Assembly: GCA_028288765.1 (NCBI GenBank)
Contig: JAQGHQ010000396.1
Location: forward strand, 1 to 32,640
Direction: 5' to 3'
DNA length: 32,640 bases
Origin: Gemmataceae bacterium
Lineage (GTDB): Bacteria > Planctomycetota > Planctomycetia > Gemmatales > Gemmataceae
Part shown: in pieces, positions 8,231 to 15,817 of the stretch
How the letters are laid out: every line of letters starts with the position of its first letter
How positions within the stretch are numbered: the stretch's first letter is position 1
Translations under genes and position numbers: made by a program
The notes under the pieces: generated by a model
The model's input: only the letters and a program-made list of their open reading frames with translations
What the model was told of the DNA's origin: nothing
Databases searched by the model: none

Positions 8231-8258
8231 ACCGTAGGTCACGCGCGCGCAATGTCAA
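8231..8258 (-). promoter_or_regulatory. Sigma70-like promoter for the giant secreted protein
   Basis: On the minus strand a perfect TTGACA (complement of 8253-8258) is followed after 16 bases by TACGGT (complement of 8231-8236). It points toward the giant gene starting at 7867, which would give an untranslated leader of roughly 355 nt. The perfect -35 box is notable in such GC-rich DNA. The -10 box is a weaker match. Confidence 0.45.
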
Positions 8259-8415
8259 CTCGGGAGAAAGAGCGTTTTCCGTGGTCCGGATTTTTGATAC
8301 TCCTGGCTTATTCGGCACCTTCGTCCACGCCTGTTGTTGAGCCGGCACGAAGTTCGCGCCATCACGAGCAGCAATCACTACCACCCGATGGCAGAGGACG
8401 GCGAGACACGTCGAG

Positions 8416-8462
8416 AGGTTGCTGCAACCTTTGAGAGGGGTGAGGGAGTGTTGCGGTGCAAC
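8416..8462. promoter_or_regulatory. Paired GTTGC-n-GCAAC palindromes, operator-like
   Basis: The first palindrome, AGGTTGCTGCAACCT, is perfect around its central base (8416-8430). The second, GTTGC-GGT-GCAAC, spans 8450-8462. Both share the half-site GTTGC, and their centres are 33 bp apart, close to three helical turns. They lie about 160-220 bp upstream of the minus-strand promoter at 8231-8258. The second is followed by six T (8463-8468), so it could also act as a weak plus-strand terminator. No binding protein can be named. Confidence 0.35.
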
Positions 8463-8682
8463 TTTTTTCCGCAGTCAGTGGATGTGTTCAGCCGGGGGCT
8501 TATGGATTGTCGTTGTCGGGTGATAACCCAGAAGTGTTGTACCGCGTAGGACAGGCCAGAAGCTACAAGAATCCGTCGCCAGAGCCGGGCGGCTCGTGTG
8601 ACACAAACATTCACTTCTTAAGAACTTCGGTCGACATACAATACTCTGGCGCCACCTCATGTGGTCAGTAGCCGAACCGGGG

Positions 8683-8703
8683 GGCCGATGGTGACCGTCG
8701 GCC
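8683..8703 (-). terminator. Imperfect 21-bp palindrome downstream of the NusG-like gene
   Basis: GGCCGATGGTGACCGTCGGCC is self-complementary except for one mispair (positions 7 and 15 of the motif) and the central base. It lies 45 bp beyond the stop of the minus-strand NusG-like gene. There is no U tract on the minus-strand transcript, so a canonical intrinsic terminator is not proven. It could stabilise a 3' end. Confidence 0.35.
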
Positions 8704-8748
8704 TTGGCGGGTACGGCCGGGTAGTCTGACCTAACCCCCGGCCCGCGA

Positions 8749-9276
8749 TCAGGGATCGGCCCGCTGGACCATCCGCTCGTCCACCTCGACTTCCAGCCGG
8801 GCCCCGAGGAACGAAACCTCCAACACGATCTGCCAGTGGTTGGGCTTGACCCGGACGATTTTTCCCCGGTATCCGTCGAGCGATCCGCCCGTGATCCGGA
8901 CCACATCGCCCACCCGCCCGATCATCCGCTCTTGCACCAACTCCCGGTCGGCCAGCAACTCGGCCAGCGCCCGCAGCTCCTCCCGAAGCGCCTCCGCGTC
9001 GGGCGGGCGAAGGACCTGGGCGACTTTCGCCCGCGTCCCCGGGGTCAGGGCCTTCGCCGTCAGGAAATCCGTCTCGGAGCAGAACACGTACCCGCCGAAG
9101 ACCGGCACATGGACGGGGCGCCGCTTCCCGGCGCCCACGGTCAGTCGGGTCATCATCGGCAGGAACGTCGCCACCCCGGCTCCGACGAGCAGCTCGGCAA
9201 CCTTCTTCTCCCACCGGCCGGCGGTCCGCAGGACCACCCACCGGTCCACTCCGTCGGGGAAGGCCTTGAAGTCCAC
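8749..9276 (-). CDS. NusG-family transcription elongation/antitermination protein (RfaH/UpxY/LoaP-like paralogue)
   Basis: This is a 175-residue protein. An NGN domain covers about residues 11-110, opening 'RWVVLRTAGRWEKKVAELL' with the later 'VPVFGGYVFCS' strand that contacts the polymerase clamp. A KOW domain follows at about 122-146 ('GDVVRITGGSLDGYRGKIVR'). A helix rich in Leu/Glu/Ala (about 94-118) links them. The start is GTG at 9276 with AAGG about 9 bases upstream. NusG paralogues found beside capsule, O-antigen or antibiotic operons usually act only on those operons, suppressing termination over long transcripts. Here the gene stands alone, divergent from a roughly 20-kb glycan cluster that starts 245 bp away. 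Genes usually linked with the housekeeping NusG (secE, rplK, rplA) are absent, so a specialised role is likely. That it controls this cluster is inferred. Confidence 0.85.
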   Translation of the reverse strand: MDFKAFPDGVDRWVVLRTAGRWEKKVAELLVGAGVATFLPMMTRLTVGAGKRRPVHVPVFGGYVFCSETDFLTAKALTPGTRAKVAQVLRPPDAEALREELRALAELLADRELVQERMIGRVGDVVRITGGSLDGYRGKIVRVKPNHWQIVLEVSFLGARLEVEVDERMVQRADP

Positions 9277-9521
9277 AATAGGCGCCTTGAGAAGATGGGC
9301 AGTTCAAGTGAACAAGAATCCGGCCGTTTACTCGGCCGACCCGCCGTCCGGTCGGTCGTGGATAAATCCGCGATATTTTTCAGTCGACGGATTCCGTGTC
9401 TCCATCGCGCTGGTAGAATCGTTTTTATTGATTGATGGGCCTGCTGTACCCACCCTACCCCCTTCAAACTCGTCCCCGATGGCAAGAGCCATGGGGGGCA
9501 TGAGCCTCGCGGAGCGTTCGC
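9277..9521. promoter_or_regulatory. Divergent intergenic / leader region of the glycan cluster
   Basis: This 245-bp gap must contain the control region for both the NusG-like gene (leftward) and the cluster (rightward). It contains a small inverted repeat GTTCA-AG-TGAAC (9302-9313) 26 bp before the NusG-like start, a GGCCGACC/GGTCGGTC potential hairpin around 9338-9358, and a relatively AT-rich patch (about 9359-9435). No clear -35/-10 pair was found for the rightward operon. An ops-like element for the NusG paralogue would be expected in this leader but cannot be identified by eye. Confidence 0.4.
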
Positions 9522-10730
9522 CTGACGGCCCCACCGGAAAAGCATAATCAGATTAGGGTCATCCACTTAGGGAAATACTACCCACCCGCTCCCGGGGGGA
9601 TCGAAGGACATACCCAGACCCTGGCCCGATCCCAGGTCGCACTCGGCGCGGACGTCCGGGTGCTGGTGGTGAACCACGCGACGGCCGACGGGCGGGACGC
9701 CACCTTCGACCGGTTCGTCCGGACCCCGGCGGCCGACGATTTCGACGGCCCGGTCCACGTCGGCCGGGTCGGACGATGGGCGAACGTCGCCAAGCTGGAC
9801 GTCGCTCCCGGTCTACCGGCCGCCCTCCGGCGGTTACACCGCGACCCGCCTGACGTCTGGCACCTACACGTCCCGAATGTCACCATGATGCTGGGCGTGC
9901 TCAGCTGCCCGCGCATCCGCCCGCTCGTCATCACCCATCACAGTGATATCATCCGGCAACGGGTGCTGAAGTACGCCGTCCGCCCACTCGAGCACGCGGT
10001 GTACCGCCGGGCCGCCCGGGTACTCGCGACTAGCGCCGTCTACGCCGCGGGGTCCGAACTTCTGAAGCGGTATGCGGACCGGGTTGTGCCGGTCCCGTTG
10101 GGAATCGACCTCACCCCGTTCCGAAACCCGAGTCGGGCCGCCCTGGAACACGCCGACCGGTTTCGCAAACGGTTCGGCGGGGCCCCTCTCTGGCTCTGCG
10201 CCGGCCGGCTCATCTATTATAAGGGACTTGGGATTGCTCTGGAGGCTCTCCGGTCCGTGCCCGGCAACCTGGTCGTGATCGGCACGGGGCCCCTCACGGC
10301 CGAATTACGGCAGCGGACGAAGGACCTGGGCGTTGCCGACCGGGTGATCTGGTACGGCCACGCGTCCGCCGACGAGCTGGTCGGGGCCTATCACGCGGCG
10401 ACCGCCTTGTGGTTCCCGAGTGTGGCCCGCAGCGAGGCCTTCGGGTTGGTGCAGGTCGAGGCGATGGCGGCCGGGTGCCCGGTGGTCAACACGGCGATCC
10501 CGGCGAGCGGAGTTCCGTGGGTGTGCCCGCACGAGGTGGCCGGGTTGACGGCGCCGGTCGGCGACCCGGAGGCCTTTGCAGCGGCCGCGAACCGACTGCT
10601 GACCGAACCCGGTCTCAGGCACCAGCTGATAGCCGGCGGACGAGCCCGGGCGGCCGCCGAGTTCGACTGGATGGTCATGGGGGAGCGGAGCCTGGATGTC
10701 TACCGGGCGGTGGCGAATCGCCGCAGCTGA
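9522..10730 (+). CDS. Glycosyltransferase family 4 (GT-B fold), non-ATG start
   Basis: This GT-B retaining glycosyltransferase is the first gene of the cluster. The N-terminal Rossmann domain begins 'IRVIHLGKYYPPAPGGIEGH' with the glycine-rich acceptor loop. The C-terminal domain has 'LWLCAGRLIYYKGL' and the EX7E motif in 'SEAFGLVQVEAMAAGCPVV'. There is no ATG or GTG before the conserved N-terminus in this frame; the first GTG (9660) would delete the GGIE loop. The best start is a CTG at 9522, preceded at 7 bases by GGAG (9511-9514), giving 402 residues; ATT at 9552 is the alternative. It transfers a sugar from a nucleotide donor to the growing glycan on the cytoplasmic side of the membrane. 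Donor and linkage cannot be read from sequence. Confidence 0.88.
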   Translation: MTAPPEKHNQIRVIHLGKYYPPAPGGIEGHTQTLARSQVALGADVRVLVVNHATADGRDATFDRFVRTPAADDFDGPVHVGRVGRWANVAKLDVAPGLPAALRRLHRDPPDVWHLHVPNVTMMLGVLSCPRIRPLVITHHSDIIRQRVLKYAVRPLEHAVYRRAARVLATSAVYAAGSELLKRYADRVVPVPLGIDLTPFRNPSRAALEHADRFRKRFGGAPLWLCAGRLIYYKGLGIALEALRSVPGNLVVIGTGPLTAELRQRTKDLGVADRVIWYGHASADELVGAYHAATALWFPSVARSEAFGLVQVEAMAAGCPVVNTAIPASGVPWVCPHEVAGLTAPVGDPEAFAAAANRLLTEPGLRHQLIAGGRARAAAEFDWMVMGERSLDVYRAVANRRS

Positions 10731-10741
10731 GGACGAGTCGA

Positions 10742-11486
10742 ATGGAAAGGGGGTGGGTCGTGGGCCGCCTGACTGTTCTGGCCAAATGTTATGTACAAGG
10801 CCTTCCCAATCGGCTGGGGTATCGGGTCGAACGGCTGGTCGAACCGACCCGTCCGATCGACGTGTTCGACCTCGCAATCCGCAAAACCGTGGCCGAGCGG
10901 GGGGACAAATTCTTCTTCGTCCAAATCGGCGCCAACGACGGAACCGGGAACGACCCGGTCCGCCGTTACGTGACCGAGTACCACTGGCGCGGCCTACTGG
11001 TGGAACCGCAGCCGACAGTATTCGCCCAACTGAAGGAGAATTACGCCAGCGAAACTCGACTGCAATTCGAGAACGTGTCCCTTGCCCGGGAAAACGGATC
11101 TGCGACCCTCTACATGGTCGACCCGGCCGCCCCACGGAACGTATCCCAGATGGACGGGACTGGCCAGTTTCGACAAGCACCTCCTGGTCAAGCAGATCCC
11201 GGCCGGCACCCCGATCGTCGAGGTGACCGTCCCGGCGGTCACACTGGACTCGTTGCTCAGGACGCACGACGTCCGGCGGATCGACCTCCTTCAGATCGAT
11301 ACGGAGGGGTTCGACTACGAGGTCATCCAGATGCTCGACTTCGCCACCGTCCGCCCCGCGATCATCCACTACGAACACACTCACCTGTCCGATCCCGATC
11401 GGCGAGGGTGCGAGAAGTTGTTGTCCGCCCACGGGTACCGGCTGCACTGCGCGGGCATGGACACGACGGCCGTCATTCAACCGTGA
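10742..11486 (+). pseudogene. FkbM-family methyltransferase, frameshifted
   Basis: The first frame (from ATG 10742, AGGA 8 bases upstream) carries the SAM-binding part: 'KFFFVQIGANDGTGNDPVRR', then 'WRGLLVEPQPTVFAQLKENY' and 'FENVSLARENGSATLYMVD'. After 'VSQMDG' the reading frame must change. The next frame continues 'LASFDKHLLVKQIPAG', 'VPAVTLDSLL', 'RRIDLLQIDTEGFDYEVIQM' and ends at 11486. Removing one G from the GGG at 11156-11158 restores one continuous FkbM protein of about 247 residues. FkbM enzymes O-methylate sugars or polyketides. The break separates the SAM site from the conserved 'IDTEGFD' segment, so the protein would be inactive unless the extra base is a sequencing error. It lies 11 bp after the first glycosyltransferase gene, in the same direction. 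Confidence 0.85.
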
Positions 11487-11493
11487 CACGACC

Positions 11494-12507
11494 ATGACCA
11501 GACTCTATTGTCTGGCCGAAGACCGCGTTACCGAGGAAGTCGGGCTGCGCTTCGCGGTCGCCAGTCTCGCCCGGGCCTGCCCGTCCGCCCGGGCGGTGAT
11601 CTTCCGGCCCAGCCCGGCTGCCGACTTCCGAGCCTGGCTGGGTCGGTATGAACGCGTCAAACTGGTGACCGAGACGCTGCCGGGTGGCGCGTCCTGGAAC
11701 TGTAAGCCGCACGCCCTGCTCCGGCTCCTGGAGGACGCGGACGAGGTGGTGTGGGTCGACTCGGACATGATCGTCACCCGGGACCCGTCCTACCTGTTCG
11801 ACCGACTCGGGCCGGGTGAGCTGGTCGGGACCGAGGAACCCCCGAGTCATCACAACCAGGGGTGGGCACTCAGGACCGCGGGGTGGAGGCTGGCCCCCGG
11901 GCGGGACTCCCCGGTGACCCTGAACTCCAGCATCGTCCGCGTCACCCGGGCCCACATCCCGCTCCTCCGCCGGTGGGGGGAATTGCAGGAGAACCCGGCC
12001 TACCTGGCCGCCCAGCGGGCCCCGTTCAGCGAGCGGCCGCCGTACTTCATGGGAGGCCAGGACGTGCTCAACGCCCTCCTCGGGTCGGCCGAGTTCGCCC
12101 ACGTCCCGGTGCAGTACCTTCGCATCGGGAAGGAGATCATCCACTGCGGCGGCGCGCTCGGGTACCCGCTGGGCCGGCGGCTGGGCGGCCTGGGCCGCCG
12201 GGTGCCGCCGTTCCTCCACGCGATCGCGGGCAAGCCGTGGGTCGTGTTCCACCCGCACTACCTGAAGACCCACGGCGGGTGGTTCGCGTTCAACCGCCGG
12301 CTCCTCCAGGAGACCTCGCCGTACGTGGCCGCGGCCCGGCGGCTGAGGGCGGAGGTCGGGGTGCCGTGTCCGTGGCTCGACGTCCGATCGGTGCCCGGGG
12401 CCGTCCTCCGGGCGGCCGGGCTCGGGCATTTCGCCCTCCTCGGGCTGCCGTTGACTGCGGCCGCGACGGCCGTGACGGCCGCGCGGAAGCTGTTCCGGTC
12501 CGGTTAA
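11494..12507 (+). CDS. GT-A-type nucleotide-diphospho-sugar transferase
   Basis: This 337-residue protein is unlike its GT-B neighbours. It has a GT-A layout: 'RLYCLAEDRVTEEVGLRFAV' at the N-terminus, then 'SWNCKPHALLRLLEDADEVV' followed by the metal-binding DxD motif in 'WVDSDMIV' (about residues 87-94). A substrate region 'LNSSIVRVTRAHIPLLRRWG' and 'FMGGQDVLNALL' come later, resembling GT8-like or DUF-type nucleotide-diphospho-sugar transferases. Such enzymes transfer one sugar using a divalent cation. The last 40 residues are alanine-rich and hydrophobic ('AAGLGHFALLGLPLTAAATA'), perhaps a membrane-associating helix. It starts 7 bp after the frameshifted FkbM gene. The exact family and donor are uncertain. 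Confidence 0.75.
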   Translation: MTRLYCLAEDRVTEEVGLRFAVASLARACPSARAVIFRPSPAADFRAWLGRYERVKLVTETLPGGASWNCKPHALLRLLEDADEVVWVDSDMIVTRDPSYLFDRLGPGELVGTEEPPSHHNQGWALRTAGWRLAPGRDSPVTLNSSIVRVTRAHIPLLRRWGELQENPAYLAAQRAPFSERPPYFMGGQDVLNALLGSAEFAHVPVQYLRIGKEIIHCGGALGYPLGRRLGGLGRRVPPFLHAIAGKPWVVFHPHYLKTHGGWFAFNRRLLQETSPYVAAARRLRAEVGVPCPWLDVRSVPGAVLRAAGLGHFALLGLPLTAAATAVTAARKLFRSG

Positions 12508-12602
12508 GTGACGGCTGGCATGCCTACCACGAAACCCGTTGTCGGATCCCGGATGCACCGAACCCCGTGCCGGGTCCTCCGTTCTCCCCGCCGGGGTGGG
12601 CG

Positions 12603-13715
12603 GTGAAGGTTCTCCACCTGAGCGCGGGGAATCTGTACGGCGGGATCGAGGCCTACCTGGTGACCCTGGCCCGGTGCCGCGACCTGGCCTCGGGCATGGA
12701 GCCCCACTTTGGGTTGTGTTTTCCCGGCCGGGTGCGGGATGAACTGATCGCCGCCGGGGTACCCGTCCACGACCTCGGTGCGGTCCGCGTCAGCCGGCCG
12801 TGGACGGTACTGAGGGCCCGCCGCCGACTGAAGTCGATTCTCGGGGACGGGACCTTCGCCGCCGCCGTCACGCACGGATCCTGGCCGCACGCGGTCTTCG
12901 CCCCGGTTGTCCGAACGACCCGGGCCCGGCTCGCGAGTGCCGTTCACGGCGACCTGTCGGACCCGACCTGGTTGGACCGGCGGGCCGCCCGAACCCACCC
13001 GGACGTGGTCCTCTCGAACAGCCGGTTCACCGCCGGACCGGCCGCAAAACTATTCGCCCGATCACCCGTCGAGGTGGTGTACCTGCCCGTTCCCGCGCCG
13101 GACATCAGGGACCCGGTGGCCGCCCGGCGGGAAATACGGGCGGCCCTCGGCACCCCGCCGGAGGCGGTGGTGATCCTGCAGGCGAGCCGTCTCGAGGCGT
13201 GGAAAGGGCATGCGGTCCACGTCGAGGCCCTGGCCAGGCTGGCGCACGTGCCCGATTGGGAGGCCTGGTTCGCCGGGGGGGCGCAGAAGCCGGGCGAGGC
13301 CGAGTTCCGTGCGGACCTCATGGCCCAGGCCGACCGCGCCGGGATTGCGGCCCGGGTGAAGTTCCTGGGTCAGCGAACGGACATCCCCCGACTGATGGCG
13401 GCGGCCGACATTTACTGCCAGCCGAACACCATGCCGGAGCCGTTCGGACTCGTCTTCGTGGAGGCACTCTACGCAGGGCTTCCGGTCGTGACCTCGGGGG
13501 CGGGCGGGGTGACCGAGATTGTGTCCGAGGGCCACGGGGTGTTGACCCGCCCCGGGGACCATGCTTCGGTGTCCGCCGCCCTCCTCGGCCTGATCCGCGA
13601 CCCGGCTCGTCGGCGCGCCCTGGGCGCGGCCGGCCCGACCCGCGCGGCCGAGTTGTGCGACCCGGCACGACAGTTGAAGCGATTAGCCACACGGGTCGGG
13701 GCGGTATCAACATGA
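12603..13715 (+). CDS. Glycosyltransferase family 4 (GT-B fold)
   Basis: This 370-residue GT4 enzyme opens 'VKVLHLSAGNLYGGIEAYLV' with the GGIE acceptor loop. Its donor domain has 'VVILQASRLEAWKGHAVHVE', 'VKFLGQRTDIPRLMAAADIY' and the EX7E motif in 'PEPFGLVFVEALYAGLPVVT'. The GTG at 12603 is taken because the conserved fold begins right there; a GTG at 12567 in frame adds twelve mostly proline-rich residues. The 95 bases before it hold no gene. The stop overlaps the ATG of the next gene by 4 bp, so translation is probably coupled. Its position beside a GT-A transferase and FkbM-like genes suggests it adds a core or repeat-unit sugar. The specificity is unknown. Confidence 0.88.
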   Translation: MKVLHLSAGNLYGGIEAYLVTLARCRDLASGMEPHFGLCFPGRVRDELIAAGVPVHDLGAVRVSRPWTVLRARRRLKSILGDGTFAAAVTHGSWPHAVFAPVVRTTRARLASAVHGDLSDPTWLDRRAARTHPDVVLSNSRFTAGPAAKLFARSPVEVVYLPVPAPDIRDPVAARREIRAALGTPPEAVVILQASRLEAWKGHAVHVEALARLAHVPDWEAWFAGGAQKPGEAEFRADLMAQADRAGIAARVKFLGQRTDIPRLMAAADIYCQPNTMPEPFGLVFVEALYAGLPVVTSGAGGVTEIVSEGHGVLTRPGDHASVSAALLGLIRDPARRRALGAAGPTRAAELCDPARQLKRLATRVGAVST

Positions 13716-14491
13716 AACGGTGGTTGAAGCGGGCCGCCTTTGCCCTGGCGCCGGAGACCGCGACTGCGGTCCTGTCGGCCCGGTCCCATCGGCTGGTCCG
13801 GGACTGGGGCCTGTGGGACCTGAACCGGAAGTTGATCGCGCACCTCGGTCCGGCAGTCCAGGCCGGACCGTTCCAGGGCCTGGTCCTGTCCCCGATGACG
13901 TACGAGGAACACCTCGGCCCGTTTCTCCTGGGGACGTACGAGGCCGAACTGCACCCGTGGCTGGTGGCCGTCATCGGGGGTCGGTTCTCACGGATACTCG
14001 ACGTTGGCGCCAAATTCGGGTATTACGCCGTCGGCCTCGCCCGGCGGATGCCCGGCACTCCAGTCCTCGCCTTCGACACCGACTGGTGGGCCAGGGCCGC
14101 GACCCGCGAGATGGCCACCGCCAACCGGACCCCGTCGGTATCAGTCGCCGGGTTTTGCTCGCCACGATGGCTGGACCGGTACCTAACGGCGGGAAGCTTC
14201 ATCCTGACCGATTGCGAGGGGTACGAGGGGGAATTGTTCCGGCGGGCGTCCACCCCGGCGCTAGACACCGCGACCCTACTGGTCGAAAGTCACGACAACT
14301 TGTCGCCGGAGGTTGGGATGGTCGTCCGGCAACGGTTCGCCCGGACTCACGACCTTGCCGTGGTGACGTCCGTAAGCCGCACCGCCCCGCCCGGGGGACT
14401 CGGGTTCCTGACCCCGGCCGAGGCCGAGACCGCGGCCAACGAGGTCCGCGACCCCCAGGAATGGTTGCTCTTCACCCCCAAATCTTCGTAG
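13712..14491 (+). CDS. FkbM-like SAM-dependent methyltransferase
   Basis: This 259-residue protein is predicted to be a class I methyltransferase. The SAM-binding motif I is 'ILDVGAKFGYYAVGLARRMP' (around residue 92), followed by the acidic strand 'VLAFDTDWWARAATREM'. A later 'FILTDCEGYEGELFR' corresponds to the FkbM 'iDvEGfE' segment, and 'TLLVESHD' to the next conserved strand. The N-terminus (about residues 1-80) is specific to this group. It likely methylates a glycan hydroxyl or carboxylate. The first codon overlaps the previous stop as ATGA. It is intact, unlike the frameshifted FkbM gene at 10742, so it may provide the remaining activity if that gene is dead. The acceptor is unknown. 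Confidence 0.78.
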   Translation: MKRWLKRAAFALAPETATAVLSARSHRLVRDWGLWDLNRKLIAHLGPAVQAGPFQGLVLSPMTYEEHLGPFLLGTYEAELHPWLVAVIGGRFSRILDVGAKFGYYAVGLARRMPGTPVLAFDTDWWARAATREMATANRTPSVSVAGFCSPRWLDRYLTAGSFILTDCEGYEGELFRRASTPALDTATLLVESHDNLSPEVGMVVRQRFARTHDLAVVTSVSRTAPPGGLGFLTPAEAETAANEVRDPQEWLLFTPKSS

Positions 14492-14500
14492 ACCGAGCCG

Positions 14501-15817
14501 ATGGACCCTGCCCTCCCGCTCGTGGCGTTCCTCGCCTCGCTGCTCGCGACCCGGTGGTCGCTGGGGCTGGGGTTCGTGGCGGTGTTCACGGTCGGGTATT
14601 TGAACGGGATCATCCGGGCGAACTTCCTGGGCGTCTTTTCGACCTTCATGTTCGACGCCGGGCTGCTCGGGCTGTACGCGGGGTTTTTCATCGGGATGCC
14701 CCGGCGGGCGGCGGGGGTGTGGGGGGGGACGGGCGGGGGATTCGCCGTTTTCCTGATCGGCTGGCCGATCCTGATGTGCGCCATCCCCGTCAACGACCTC
14801 CTCATCCAGCTGGTGGCGCTCAGGGCTACCATCTGGTTCCTCCCGGCCATGGTGATGGCCCGGCGGCTGACGGCCGCGGACCTGTCCGTGATCGCCCGCG
14901 CTTTGGGTGGGCTGAATCTGGTCACCCTGGCCGTCGGGGTGTATCTCTACCTCAACGGAATCCAGGCCCTGTACCCGCGGAATGCCGTTACCCAGATCAT
15001 GTACCTGTCGGGGGACGTGGCGGGGGGCAACCACCGGATCCCGTCCACCTTCCTCAGCGCGCATTCGTACGGCGGGGCGATGCTATTCTCGCTCCCATTC
15101 TTATTAGATCGCCTGTTCGGACCAGGGGCTCGGCGGCCGGACCGGGTGCTCGCGGCGTGCGGGACGGTGGCCGCGGCCGGAGGGCTCCTCCTGTGCGCCG
15201 CCAAACAGCCGATCGCCACGTTCGGGCTCGCGGCCGTGATCGCGTGGGGGTGTACCCGGTTTAACCTGACGACCGGGGTGGTGATCGTCGGCCTGGTGGT
15301 GGCCGCCGGGGGGGTCGCCTCGACCGACCAGCGCCTCCAGCGGGCGGCCGCCCTGGAAAACACCGCGGCCGTGTCCGGCCGCCTTCGGGGGAGTGCGAAC
15401 GAGTCGTTCCTGGAACTCCTGGTCCAGTACCCCCTCGGGGCGGGGATGGGCTCGTCGGTCGGGACTAGCATCCCCTACTTTCTGGCCGGTCGCACCTCGG
15501 AGGCGATCGGGATGGAGAACGAGTACTGCCGCATCCTGATCGACCAGGGGTGGGTCGGGCTGGCGGCGTGGGTCGTGTTCCTGGTCTGGTTGTACCATCG
15601 CCCGCCGCCGGCCCGTCTCCACATCAACTGGGGGCTCGGAGTGATCCTCATGTACGCCCTCACCTTGACCAACTGGGCGACGGCATTCCTCGGAACAGGT
15701 ACCCTGGCTTCGGTGCCCGGGTCGGTGCTCCTGTTGACCCAGATGGGGGTATTGATCCGGGCCAGGGAGATTGCCGAAACCCGGCCCACGCCGCCCCTCG
15801 GGGGAGGACGGTCATGA
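14501..15817 (+). CDS. O-antigen ligase / Wzy-type polymerase-like membrane protein
   Basis: This 438-residue polytopic protein has roughly 10-12 hydrophobic segments. The signature periplasmic loop and following helix of the O-antigen ligase/Wzy family lie near residues 305-365: 'QYPLGAGMGSSVG', 'MENEYCRILIDQGWVGLAAW'. In WaaL and Wzy proteins the equivalent loop reads roughly 'H-N-x-Y/L-L-x-x-x-x-E-x-G-x-x-G'. Here the usual His is replaced by Glu and the 'G-x-x-G' end is kept. Such proteins join a lipid-linked glycan to lipid A core or protein, or polymerise repeat units. Next to an ABC exporter the ligase role is more likely than polymerisation, because ABC-dependent glycans are polymerised inside the cell. 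The gene starts 9 bp after the FkbM-like gene and overlaps the permease gene by 4 bp. Confidence 0.8.
   Translation: MDPALPLVAFLASLLATRWSLGLGFVAVFTVGYLNGIIRANFLGVFSTFMFDAGLLGLYAGFFIGMPRRAAGVWGGTGGGFAVFLIGWPILMCAIPVNDLLIQLVALRATIWFLPAMVMARRLTAADLSVIARALGGLNLVTLAVGVYLYLNGIQALYPRNAVTQIMYLSGDVAGGNHRIPSTFLSAHSYGGAMLFSLPFLLDRLFGPGARRPDRVLAACGTVAAAGGLLLCAAKQPIATFGLAAVIAWGCTRFNLTTGVVIVGLVVAAGGVASTDQRLQRAAALENTAAVSGRLRGSANESFLELLVQYPLGAGMGSSVGTSIPYFLAGRTSEAIGMENEYCRILIDQGWVGLAAWVVFLVWLYHRPPPARLHINWGLGVILMYALTLTNWATAFLGTGTLASVPGSVLLLTQMGVLIRAREIAETRPTPPLGGGRS

Larger units (their letters stand above)
7868..8748. other. Long intergenic region between two minus-strand genes
   Basis: About 880 bp holds no convincing gene. 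Open frames on both strands have arginine-rich shadow composition with no recognisable motif. What can be seen is a TTGACA/TACGGT minus-strand promoter at 8231-8258, two GTTGC-n-GCAAC palindromes at 8416-8462 followed by a T6 run, and a 21-bp imperfect palindrome at 8683-8703 just after the NusG-like gene. The right half (about 8240-8660) is noticeably less GC-rich than the neighbouring genes. Confidence 0.6.

Noticed and set aside
8016..8384. Minus-strand open frame of 122 codons in the intergenic region
   Set aside because: There is no recognisable motif, the composition is uneven and it would overlap the best promoter of the region.
10305..11495. Minus-strand open frame of 396 codons
   Set aside because: It is antisense to the first glycosyltransferase and FkbM genes, which have clear motifs. 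Its composition is that of a shadow.
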